A model generated the notes under the pieces. That model was not told the origin of the DNA. It saw only the letters and a program-made list of their open reading frames with translations, and did not search any database. A DNA stretch of 64,000 bases from Geotrypetes seraphini (Eukaryota; Chordata; Amphibia; Gymnophiona; Dermophiidae): the NCBI RefSeq assembly GCF_902459505.1, contig NC_047095.1, forward strand, positions 115,445,380-115,509,379. Direction: 5' to 3'. Position numbers and translations under genes: made by a program. Numbering within the stretch: position 1 is the stretch's first letter; the number at the start of each line of letters is the position of its first letter. Below, one piece after another: positions 55,927 through 64,000 of the stretch.

Positions 55927-56169
55927 CTAAATGTAACGCCAGGTTCAGTGGCTACAGGGATAAATCCATATTCCCTTCTCACCAGCACCTTGTGAATTTT
56001 TTCCCCTAAATGAGTGCATTTCTTGTGAAGAAGCTGGCACATTGCCCAATAGTGTCTTGCTTCAACCTTTAACTGTCTGCTGAATCCTGTCGTTTCATGC
56101 AAAGCAGAGCTCTGAGTCCATAGCGGCTGAGTTTCTGCTATTTGCATTTGTAATTTGGGTGAGCAGACC
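55927..56169 (-). CDS. Unidentified exon-like block, 81 codons
   Basis: The minus strand has an acceptor-like cattccag, 243 bp of open frame, and a strong donor TTTAG|gtataagt. Both ends are in the same phase, so the exon is symmetric and skippable. The peptide has ordinary protein composition (QIAETQPLWTQSSALHETTG, EKIHKVLVRREYGFIPVA), unlike the repeat shadows nearby, and is not any LINE or DIRS domain I know. It could be one exon of a host gene spanning the tRNA cluster, or a processed remnant. I do not recognise the protein. Confidence 0.45.
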
Positions 56170-56235
56170 CTGGAATGTGAATATGTGCTTCCTGTCTAAA
56201 ACTTGTACGGGAGAATAGAAAGCATTATACACAAA

Positions 56236-56330
56236 TATATAAAATTTTTTATATAAATCTTTATTCATTTTAAATTTTACAACAAGTATTCAGAAATCCA
56301 TTCAATAATATATAATTCCACTATTAGAGA
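56236..56330 (-). mobile_element. L1-like LINE 3' tail, severely truncated
   Basis: The sequence ataaatctttattcatttt and following bases match the 46021 tail. It lies about 54 bp upstream of the tRNA-Gly gene. Confidence 0.65.
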
Positions 56331-56383
56331 GAAAAAAAAGTGAGAAAAATGAATTTCTAGAGCTGAAGCTACTTTTAACAAAT

Positions 56384-56454
56384 GCATTGGTGGTTCAGTG
56401 GTAGAATTCTCGCCTGCCACGCGGGAGGCCCGGGTTCGATTCCCGGCCAATGCA
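56384..56454 (+). tRNA. tRNA-Gly (GCC)
   Basis: A 71-nt cloverleaf with the GCC anticodon at 56416-56418, all stems paired, A box (TGGTTCAGTGG) and B box (GGTTCGATTCC). A T12 terminator follows at about 56463. Confidence 0.96.
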
Positions 56455-57063
56455 GTGTAGACTTTTTTTTTTTTTAAGGTCTACAACTTTTATGAATTTC
56501 ACAAAGAAGAAACTGAAGCCAGAATTTTAACCAAACTTTTTACCTTTGGTTCTAATGAGACCCCTAGCAGACACTGGCATTCAGCTTTCATGATTAATTC
56601 TTTTTAATCTATCTTATTATTGTATAGATTCTATTCCCGAGGTTCTCTTATAGAGAGAGAAATTTAAACCTTGCTAGTGCTGCCTAAGGGGAAATTTCAA
56701 AGGAGCCTCATAAAGATCTATTACAGGAAGTGATGAATTATTATGGGTTATGGCTAGAAAGGAGCTCTTGAATACCCTTTTCTTTATACCACTAGCTTTA
56801 GAAAATACCACCTTGCGGGAGGTATAGGGCTCAGCAGGGCTGGAGTTAGACATGCTGAGGCCCAATGCATAAATCAAGGAGGGCCCCCCCCCCCCACACA
56901 ATTCCTCTCCTCCCTACTCCCTCCCCAGAAAAGGAGGGAAATGTGGTGTTTGAGCAGTAGTGTTAGCATTAATTAAATTTGTTTTATTTTATTTTTAATT
57001 TGTTATCTTTCATTATTTCTATTTCTTTGATTTTTGATCTTGGAAATGTATTATATGTTGTTA
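56455..57063. other. Spacer without recognised feature
   Basis: AT-rich; a C-run lies at about 56885. Open frames here have no supporting evidence. Confidence 0.45.
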
Positions 57064-57704
57064 TTACTTATTGGGAAGGGGTAAAACGCGGACCTCGCGG
57101 ATCTAAACCTGCATGGCCTTAATAATCTGAGGTCCGTGTCCGTGCCACTAGTAGTTTCTGTCTCTGACAGACCTCGATGAGATTTTAGCGCCCACGGATC
57201 CGTCTCAGCAGAGGGAGGGAAAAGTATTAGGATCCGTGGGCGCTAAAATCTCATCCAGGTCTTGAGGCCCGCGTTTTACCCCTTCTCCAAGAAAGGCCGA
57301 GCGGAGGGGGTACATCGAGCAATTCAGAGGAAGGAAAGCAGCGGAGGCTCTGCCTCATGCCTATGATCCTCGGACCGAACCCCGGCAGCACCCAGCGCCA
57401 TTTGGAGACTTCTGTTCCATAACGCACGTCCGAAACCTATGTCCCCGCTCTCTTGGCTTCTGCTTTGCCGCTCCAGCACTAGTCTCTGGCTCTGACAGAC
57501 CTCGATGAGATTTTAGCGCCGACGGATCCTAATACTTTTCCCTCCCTATGCTGAGACGGATCCGTCGGCGCTAAAATCTCATCGAGGTCTGTCAGAGACA
57601 GAAACTACAAGTGGCACGGACACGGACCTCAGATTTTTAAGGCCGTGCGGGTTTAGATCCGCGAGGTCCGTCAGGTCCGCGTTTTACCCCTTCCCTTACT
57701 TATT
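57064..57704. mobile_element. Mutator-like fold-back element with 9-bp duplication
   Basis: The element at 57073-57695 starts gggaaggggtaaaacgcgg and ends with the exact inverse. An exact 9-bp duplication ttacttatt is at 57064-57072 and 57696-57704. Arms over 100 bp pair, and an inner pair repeats the gatgagattttagcgcc unit four times in both directions. A 9-bp duplication with long TIRs is typical of Mutator-like elements. No transposase. Confidence 0.8.
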
Positions 57705-57772
57705 TTTAGTTTATCAGGTACTTTAGCTAGATTGTGAGCCTTCGGGACAGATAGGCTCTCAAGTACAGCCAC

Positions 57773-58170
57773 CCCTCCCGATTCGCAGTTCCCCCAATCG
57801 CAAATTCGGTTATTCACGATTTTTTTTTTTTAGCCTTGATTTTTAATTGAGAAACGCTGCCCCGGATATCGCCTCAGACATTACCTGGTGATCTAGCGGC
57901 AACGCGGGCAGGAGTGATCTTCTTACGCTCCTGCCCCGTGCAGAGCCATGCTGTGCACCCGTGCTGTGAATTCCCGCAGTCTCTGCACGGGGCAGGAGCA
58001 TAGGAAGATCGCTCCTGCCTCATGTCACCGCTAGACCACCAGGTAAGATCGGGGACGCAGGAAGGAGGTTGAGGTGGGCCAGAGCCGGCCCAAAAAGTTA
58101 TTCGCGATTTTCCCTATTCGTGGGCTGACTCTGCCACTAACCCCCGCAAATATTGAGGTTCTGATGTACC
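57773..58170. mobile_element. TA-target MITE with palindromic core
   Basis: Sister of 48126-48570, with TA flanks at its ends (agTAcagccacccctccc and ggttctgatgTA). The core holds an inverted ctcctgccccgtgcagag pair. Confidence 0.7.
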
Positions 58171-58319
58171 TAATTTTATTTTAGTTTGATACATTGTAAA
58201 CCGTTTAGGTCAGTAAAATGCAAGAGCGGTATATCAAATCTTAAATAAACATAAACATTCAGGGTTCCAGAGGACTCCAAAATCATAAGGAAGCCAACTC
58301 CACTCTTCCCCCTCCAAAA

Positions 58320-58560
58320 TAAATTTTAAAGTACAATTTTTTATTCTTTTGAATTGAAATCTTGGTTATTTTTTTTAGTTATTCTTTATCATTGTAGTCC
58401 TGAGATGGGTGGGGATGGGAGGGGGAGGTTTTGGTTGGGTGGGATTGTTTCTTGTTTTTATCTGTTTGTGTTGGAATTTGAGACTTATTTCATTGAAAGG
58501 TTCTTGCTTTATTTGACTGTAAATTGTATTTGAGAAAAGTTAATAAAAATGACTTAAAGT
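58320..58560 (+). mobile_element. LINE 3' end
   Basis: Plus-strand match to the inverted fragment at 44094-44300; ends aagttaataaaaatgact. Only the 3' UTR is present. Confidence 0.6.
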
Positions 58561-58596
58561 ACAATAGTAAAATATACTGGAAGGTTCAGAAGGTAT

Positions 58597-59085
58597 TTTT
58601 TTTTTTTTAAATATCTTTATTCATTTTTACATTATACAATCAAGTGTAAAAGAAATCAAGTCATACTGTACATTCTTCACTTGAAACTCTGCAATCATTT
58701 TATACCATAGACTATCTCCCCTCCCTCCCTTTTCATATATTACCCCTCATAATGTCATAAAACCCACTCATCCCCCTTCCCTCTACACATATTTAATGGG
58801 GATAAATACAATTCTTTATTATAATACTCAATTAATGGTCCCCACACCACTTTAAATTTCTTATAATAACCTCTCTTAGTTGCCAATGTTTTTTCCATTT
58901 CATACACCTGACAAACCGAACTCCACCAAAAACAGTAATTCAATCCCCTATAGTCTTTCCAATTATGTGTTATATGTTGGATGGCAACTCCTGTTAAAAA
59001 ATCATTAACAGTTTATTATTATTCGATGAAATTTGACTTTGGGCCCTCATAGACATTCCAAACAAAACTGTCAAATGATAGGGCC
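58597..59085 (-). mobile_element. L1-like LINE 3' end, 37 bp upstream of tRNA-Lys
   Basis: Nearly identical to 34490-35000 and 5'-truncated. A 15-bp exact duplication aggttcagaaggtat lies at 58582-58596 and 59086-59100. The insertion ends 37 bp before the tRNA starts at 59123. Its close match to the 34-kb copy marks it as recent. Confidence 0.92.
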
Positions 59086-59122
59086 AGGTTCAGAAGGTAT
59101 GATATAAGAGAGTTTCACAGTT

Positions 59123-59195
59123 GCCCGGCTAGCTCAGTCGGTAGAGCATGAGACTCTTAATCTCAGGGTCGTGGGTTCGAGCCCCACGTTGGGCG
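59123..59195 (+). tRNA. tRNA-Lys (CTT)
   Basis: A 73-nt cloverleaf with the CTT anticodon at 59156-59158 and acceptor GCCCGGC/GTTGGGC. A and B boxes are intact. A T-run follows within about 25 bp. Confidence 0.95.
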
Positions 59196-60123
59196 AAGGC
59201 TGTGTGTTTTTGGTTTTTTTTATTAAACTATATTTCCACCTGAAAATTCATCTATGTGGGAGTACTTTATTCTATTAAACCTTAAAAGCAATACAAAGCT
59301 AATTTCACTTTAAACATTTTCTCTTGTATTTTCCATTAACGTTAATTTTACTATGCACTCACAACTTTAAAATAAAATGTCTCTAGAATAAAAACAACCT
59401 GAACTTTTTTTTATATTAACCAGCACTTGGGGCTAGTAGGGGTTAAAAATGATTAGTTATGTTCATAATTCCTTTATTAAAGCTTGCTCTTTTTCCTAGT
59501 GATGGAAATGTGGGGGGGGGGGGGGGGGGGGAAATGTAATAAATAAAAGCATTATTTTTCTTCCTTTCCCACTAACTACAATAAATAAATATGAATGTAC
59601 TTCATAACTGAGGATGTTTGTTTTCTGTTTAAATTAATTCTCATCCTTAAAAAAATCAGGTTATTATTATTATTTTTGATATGTAAAAATTGGTTTAAAG
59701 CCATTTTCCACTCTAATTTTATTCCATACAGAGACTTTTATCCCCCAGAATTGGAAGAGCAGAATTTTTATTTTTATTTTTTTTTGGGGGTGGAGACTTC
59801 TGATCCTCAGAAGACAATGCTATTCACAAAAAGGATGGTTATAGTCTAGGGCTGGTTTACAGCTGTGCAAGATACGATCATAAACCCAAACACTTAATTT
59901 TACTCTATAACAATACCCAGAGAAGGAGCCAGTTGCAAAGAAAAAAACTAACAGAGATCCTGACAGCCCCACAGTGCCCAAACATCCATCCACACACACC
60001 AGGCTGATGGACTGTTTTGAAAAGGAAAGGAAATAATCCAGTCAAAAGAGTAATAGTATAAAATATAACAAACTTTTAAAAGAAAAAAAAAAAACCCCAA
60101 TAACAAAAACAAAACCCCCAAAC
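59196..60123. other. AT-rich spacer with a G-run
   Basis: A run of about 20 G lies at 59512-59531. Otherwise no exon, RNA or repeat boundary is recognised. Confidence 0.45.
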
Positions 60124-60136
60124 CAAACATCAGATT

Positions 60137-60333
60137 TTTTTTTTTAAATCTTTATTCATTTTTAAATCTCACAAGTGTACAATAATAAAACAGTTAATTC
60201 ATAAAGAACACTTGAAAATCTTTCTTATTATCAACATAAATGTATAAATTGAAGACCCTTCCCCCACCCTCCCTTTTCTTCAAAATCAATCAATCAATCA
60301 TTATACATATATTATATTCAAAGATATTGCAAG
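60137..60333 (-). mobile_element. L1-like LINE 3' tail
   Basis: T-run then aaatctttattcattttt. A 13-bp exact duplication caaacatcagatt lies at 60124-60136 and 60334-60346. About 200 bp remain. Confidence 0.88.
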
Positions 60334-60678
60334 CAAACATCAGATTAATAGAAAAGATACATTTACTCAAGGCATTTAAATGATTTCTATCACCAGGAGG
60401 TTTGCAATGCATATATCCGAACTTTTTGCCTGTTGCATGACTTCACAGAATTTTCCAACCAAAAATTAACACAAGCACATCAAACGAAAATGCCTCCCCC
60501 CTACCCCCCCGTTTCTAATAATTGACTCCACCAATTGCAAATTACCTTGGAAACTTGTTTAATGAAGCATTCTGAAGTTTGTAAAAGTATACAGTAAAGT
60601 GTTGGATTATTGGCAGAGCCGCATCTAGGGCTGAACACTCAAGCATATTTCTCAACTAGACTATAAAAAGCTGACAGC

Positions 60679-60751
60679 TGTTTCTGCCCGGTTTCGAACC
60701 GGGGACCTTTCGCGTGTGAGGCGAACGTGATAACCACTACACTACAGAAAC
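60679..60751 (-). tRNA. tRNA-Val (CAC)
   Basis: A 73-nt cloverleaf identical in frame to the Val gene at 46481 except for the CAC anticodon (60718-60716). A and B boxes are intact, and five T follow on the minus strand. Confidence 0.95.
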
Positions 60752-60877
60752 CCAGTTGTTAAGACGCCCTTTGGCTCCAAACACAGCTCTGACCCTTAGA
60801 CGGTTTGGTTATTTTAGTTAAACCAGTTTTACCTACACTTTTAACAGCTGTCTTTTAAAACTTGTGGTCAAAGTAGA

Positions 60878-61061
60878 TTCTAAAGCAGGGATCTCAAAGT
60901 CCTTGAGGGCCGCAATCCAGTCGGGTTTGCAGGATTTCCCCATTGAATATGCATTGAAAGCAGTGCATGCCATAGATCTCATGCATATTCATTGGGGAAA
61001 TCCTGAAAACCCGACTGGATTGCGGCCCTCAAGGAGGGACTCTGAGACCCCTGTTCTAAAG
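60878..61061. mobile_element. hAT-type palindromic MITE
   Basis: The element at 60886-61053 starts cagggatctcaaagtcc and ends gactctgagacccctg. An exact 8-bp duplication ttctaaag is at 60878-60885 and 61054-61061. Same family as 10476-10673. Confidence 0.9.
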
Positions 61062-61693
61062 TAACATTTTAAGGCAGCAATGCACTGTTTTGATGCAATG
61101 CCTAATTTCCCTTATTTATGCAGATAATATACAAATTTTATTTCTGAGGGAGAAATCAAAGTTCATTGGACAACTTGCATCTCGGTTTACCAGTAGTAAA
61201 AAAAAAAAAAAAAAAGAAAGCTAGAATAGTATTACCATGTTTGCAGAGCCAAGAAAAGAGGACACACAATTAAAAATGGTTGCTCTTTGCTAAACAAATA
61301 TTTTAATTGGAGCTGGTTTTAAGAAAGGTTCGGACAATTTCCTGGAGGAACATAAAAACATAAGAAACGCCTTCACCGGATCAGACCGAGGTCCATCTAG
61401 TCCGGCGATCCGCACACGCGGCGGCCCATTTAGGTACTCCTTTTTGGAGACCCGGATTTACCGTATCCCTCAATATGATATGCAAGAAGGTGTGTATCCA
61501 ACTTTCTCTTGAATCCCAGTACAGTAGTCTCCTCCACAACCTCCTCCGGGAGCGCATTCCAAGCACCCACCACGCGCTGTGTGAAACAGAACTTCCTAGA
61601 GCAAACAAGACAAAACTGCAGATCTGTACAAGACGTAGGCTCAATTTATTTGTGACAAAAAATTATTATATGCAAACCCTTTTACCAATCAGG

Positions 61694-61739
61694 GGACCCG
61701 ACACGGTCCGTGTTTCGGACAAACCTTCGTCAGGGGTCC
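61694..61739 (-). ncRNA. Hammerhead-ribozyme-like motif with full stem I
   Basis: Minus strand: stem I GGACCC pairs perfectly with GGGTCC. The core CTGACGA is followed by an extra A, a very short stem II (GG/CC with a five-base loop), GAAA, stem III CACG/CGTG closed by a three-base loop, and the cleavage triplet GTC (61702-61700). Short stems are typical of hammerheads reported from Penelope-like elements. Confidence 0.65.
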
Positions 61740-61800
61740 ATGGTAAAAATAGAGGGAAAAAACAAAAAATCACAAAAAAACTGTATAGTGGCAGCAAAGT

Positions 61801-61849
61801 ATGACGAAGGTTTGTCCGAAACATGGACCGTGTCGGGTCCCCTGATTGG
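61801..61849 (+). ncRNA. Hammerhead-like motif, 5'-truncated
   Basis: Inverted partner of the motif at 61694. It keeps GA, stem II, GAAA, stem III and GTC, but starts inside the core, so it lacks the first core base and the 5' strand of stem I. Confidence 0.5.
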
Positions 61850-62540
61850 TAAAAGGGTTTGCATATAATAATTTTTTGTCACAAATAAATTGAGCCTACG
61901 TCTTGTACAGATCTGCAGTTTTGTCTTGTTTGCTCTCGGTTGTTTTTCACTGCAGTTTTGGTTGGAACTTTTCTTTTTGTTTTGTTGCTTTGAAACAGAA
62001 CTTCCTGACATTTGTCCTGAACCTGCTGCCACTCAGTTTCAGGCTATGACCTCTTGTCCGTGTCACATCTGAAAATGTCAGTAATGCTGCTTCCTGGTCT
62101 ATTTTGTCAAATCCTTTTAATATTTTAAAAGTCTCTATCAAATCCCCTCACAGTCTTCTCTTTTCGAGGGTAAACAGTCCCAGTTTTCTGAGGCGTTCTT
62201 TGTAGCTCAAATTCTCCATACCTTTGACTAGTTTCGTGGCTCGCCTCTGCACTCTCTCCAGCAGAGTTATATCCTTCTTAAGGTATGGAGACCAGTGTTG
62301 GACACAGTATTCTAATTGCGGTCTGACCATTGTTCTATATAGTGGCATTATGACATTTTCCGATCTACTCGTAATCCCCTTTTTAATTATGCCCAACATC
62401 CTGTTTGCTTTCTTCGCCGCCGCCACCCATTGTACCGATGGCTTTAGGGTACTGTCAATCAGCACCCCCAAATCCCTTTCTTGTTTGCATTTTGCTAACT
62501 CCATAGTTATTGTAACAGACATGGGGGAAGCTGCTGCCCT

Positions 62541-62990
62541 GGATTGGTAGCATGGAATGCTGCTACTCTTCAGGTTTTTGCCAGGTACTTGTGACCCGGA
62601 TTAGCCACCATGAAGGCTGGCTATTGGACTAGATCAGTGGTCTCAAACTCGCGGCCCGGGGGCCACATGCGGCCCGCCAGGTCCTATTTTGAGGCCCTCG
62701 GTATGTTTATCATAATCACAAAAGTAAAATAAAATTGTTTTGATCATATGTCTCTTTACCTATAAATTACAATATTATTATTAAAACTTAGCCAAAAGGA
62801 AAGATTTATAAATTATAAAGTGTTTTATTTCATGCAAAATTGTCATTTCTTTAATAAGAAGAAATTAACTATTCTTTCTGCGGCCCTCCAAGTACCTACA
62901 AATCCAAAATGTGGCCCTGCACAGGGTTTGAGTTTGATACCACTGGACTAGATGGACCATTGGTCTGACTCAGTAAGTCTATTCTTATCT
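62541..62990 (+). mobile_element. CR1 3' end split by a hAT MITE
   Basis: CR1 3' UTR phrases ttgccaggtacttgtgacc and tagatggaccattggtctgactcag lie on either side of the MITE. It runs opposite to the CR1 on its left. Confidence 0.75.
62627..62953. mobile_element. hAT-type MITE
   Basis: The element at 62635-62945 starts cagtggtctcaaactcgcgg and ends gtttgagtttgataccactg. An exact 8-bp duplication gactagat is at 62627-62634 and 62946-62953. AT-rich centre, no transposase. Confidence 0.92.
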
Positions 62991-63430
62991 ACCTGTAAAT
63001 TAATTTCACTCTCACCCCAATATGTATCCTCTTCCCAGACAGTCCCCCACAGCATACTCCAACCCTTTCCACTGCAACCTACCCAGGATTTCCTGGTAGC
63101 CTGAGCACATGGGGTGGGAACAATCCTCCTACGATCTTACCCCATCTGGCTCGGCCTTTCAAAATGGAGCCATCATCTGTAATAGCATTCTTTACAGCAG
63201 AATGGAAAAGCATATACCAAACTCCTGGATTTAGAAAGAGCCGAGCATTAAAAGTTTATTAAATTTGATTAACCGCTCAAGGATATGAAGTCTATCCAAG
63301 CAGAGAACAAAGAAAAAAAAAAAAAAGGGGGGGGGAGGGGAGTAAAAAACTGATGGGTGGCTCCTGGGCCAGAATCAATATCACCATACTACTAGAGGTC
63401 ACAGAAGCCACCAGGGTTATAAAGGTAGGC
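62991..63430. other. Spacer; LINE/SINE tail scrap at 63255-63325
   Basis: A fragment gtttattaaatttgattaacc resembles the 55288 tail, next to an A/G-run near 63313-63340. Nothing else is recognised. Confidence 0.45.
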
Positions 63431-63459
63431 TGTGACAACTCAACCAAGAAAATTATCCA

Positions 63460-64000
63460 AATCCACTACCTCTGCACCTGATCTAGTAGACCACGAGAAA
63501 CTGCTGCAATGCCTAGCCGCCATTGGTATCAGGGATGAGGTGCTGAACTGGTTCCATGGCTTCCTTATATCCCGCACTTATCAGGTACGTTTTAATTATG
63601 AGCTTTCAAACACCTGGAGCAATCCATCCGGTGTGCCACAAGGGTCTCCACTATCTCCATTGTTCTTCAACGTCTATATGTCCTCACTGGGCACGCAGCT
63701 AACCCAGCTGGGAATAAAACTATTTAGTTTTGCAGATGACTTTACGATTATCATCCCATTCGCTAATTCTGTCTCTGAAATTATTCCCAAAGCTTCGGAA
63801 GCCATAAACGTGATGGAGCACCGGATGACAAACTTTAGGCTCAAACTTAATTCAGAAAAAACAACTTTCTTCGTTGCTTCGCCACATCTGCTTGACACCA
63901 AATCACCACTATGTATCAATAAACTTAGTTACCCTATCCAGCCCACCATTAAGATACTAGGTGTAACTTTGGATCAATGCCTAACCATGAAAGACCAGGT
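63460..64000 (+). mobile_element. L2-like LINE reverse transcriptase, cut by window end
   Basis: The plus-strand reading gives RT blocks: LVDHEKLLQCLAAIGI, SGVPQGSPLSPLFFNVYMSS, the catalytic FADDFTIII, then RLKLNSEKTTFFV and ILGVTLD. Open over nearly all of this stretch, so fairly young. 5'-truncated near 63460. Same group as 27286-28396. Confidence 0.82.

Larger units (their letters stand above)
61583..62006. mobile_element. Penelope-like retroelement remnant 2, palindromic
   Basis: A 15-bp exact duplication gaaacagaacttcct is at 61583-61597 and 61992-62006. The 394-bp insertion is mostly two inverted arms (61599-61733 and 61801-61937) around a 67-bp centre. Each arm ends in a hammerhead-like motif. 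The layout matches remnant 1 at 17588-25698, although the sequences differ. Confidence 0.68.
61354..62540 (-). mobile_element. CR1 LINE 3' part, split by a Penelope-like insertion
   Basis: Minus-strand CR1 C-terminus is read at 62522-61947 (PLYRTMVRPQLEYCVQHWSP, LEKRRL, TRTRGHSLKLSGSRF). The 3' UTR runs at 61597-61354. Between them lies the insertion 61598-61991. 5'-truncated with breaks. Confidence 0.82.

Overview
This looks like nuclear DNA of a vertebrate with a large, repeat-choked genome. Spliced host exons, Pol III tRNA genes, and dense CR1, L1-like, Penelope-like and DIRS retroelements together with hAT, Helitron, Mutator-like and TA-target MITEs all point that way. The mix of DIRS, Penelope-like and CR1 elements fits an amphibian; my best guess is a caecilian, but that is an inference from repeat style, not something proved here.

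Host genes are few. On the minus strand there is the 5' part of a TRIM-family RING/B-box E3 ubiquitin ligase, most like TRIM41. Exon 1 (16359-16856) lies under a CpG-rich promoter, exon 2 (11314-11409) is exactly 96 bp, and the remaining exons must lie left of position 1. A second exon-like block (55927-56169, minus, unidentified) has good splice sites and matching end phases. From 41.6 to 60.8 kb there is a cluster of ten intact-looking tRNA genes plus one tRNA-Gly pseudogene: Leu-CAA x2, Lys-CTT x2, Val-AAC, Val-CAC, Glu-CTC, Lys-TTT, Leu-CAG and Gly-GCC.

The rest is mobile DNA, often nested. (1) 1-9.6 kb: an L1-like LINE on the plus strand is split by a second L1-like copy on the minus strand (with target duplication) and by a nearly whole DIRS-like retroelement of 5.8 kb. 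(2) 9.7-16.1 kb: hAT-type MITEs, a SINE and fold-back elements, mostly inside TRIM intron 1. (3) 17.6-25.7 kb: a Penelope-like remnant with inverted arms and hammerhead-ribozyme-like motifs. A CR1 LINE with complete-looking ends is inserted in it, and that CR1 was hit by a 1.9-kb hAT element. (4) 27.2-39.2 kb: an LTR retroelement fossil bounded by a 5-bp target duplication, its inside replaced by CR1, L2-like and L1-like insertions. (5) 39.2-60.8 kb: the tRNA cluster interleaved with TA-target MITEs, a Helitron, a Mutator-like fold-back element and LINE tails. (6) 60.8-64 kb: more hAT MITEs, CR1 pieces, a second hammerhead-bearing Penelope-like insertion and an L2-like LINE running off the window.

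The most interesting signals are the two Penelope-like insertions. They share a head-to-head palindromic form and carry hammerhead-like cores with a GUC cleavage triplet. Next come the nearly whole DIRS element with its internal complementary region, and the pairing of a TRIM41-like gene with a tRNA cluster in which several LINE 3' ends sit just upstream of tRNA genes.
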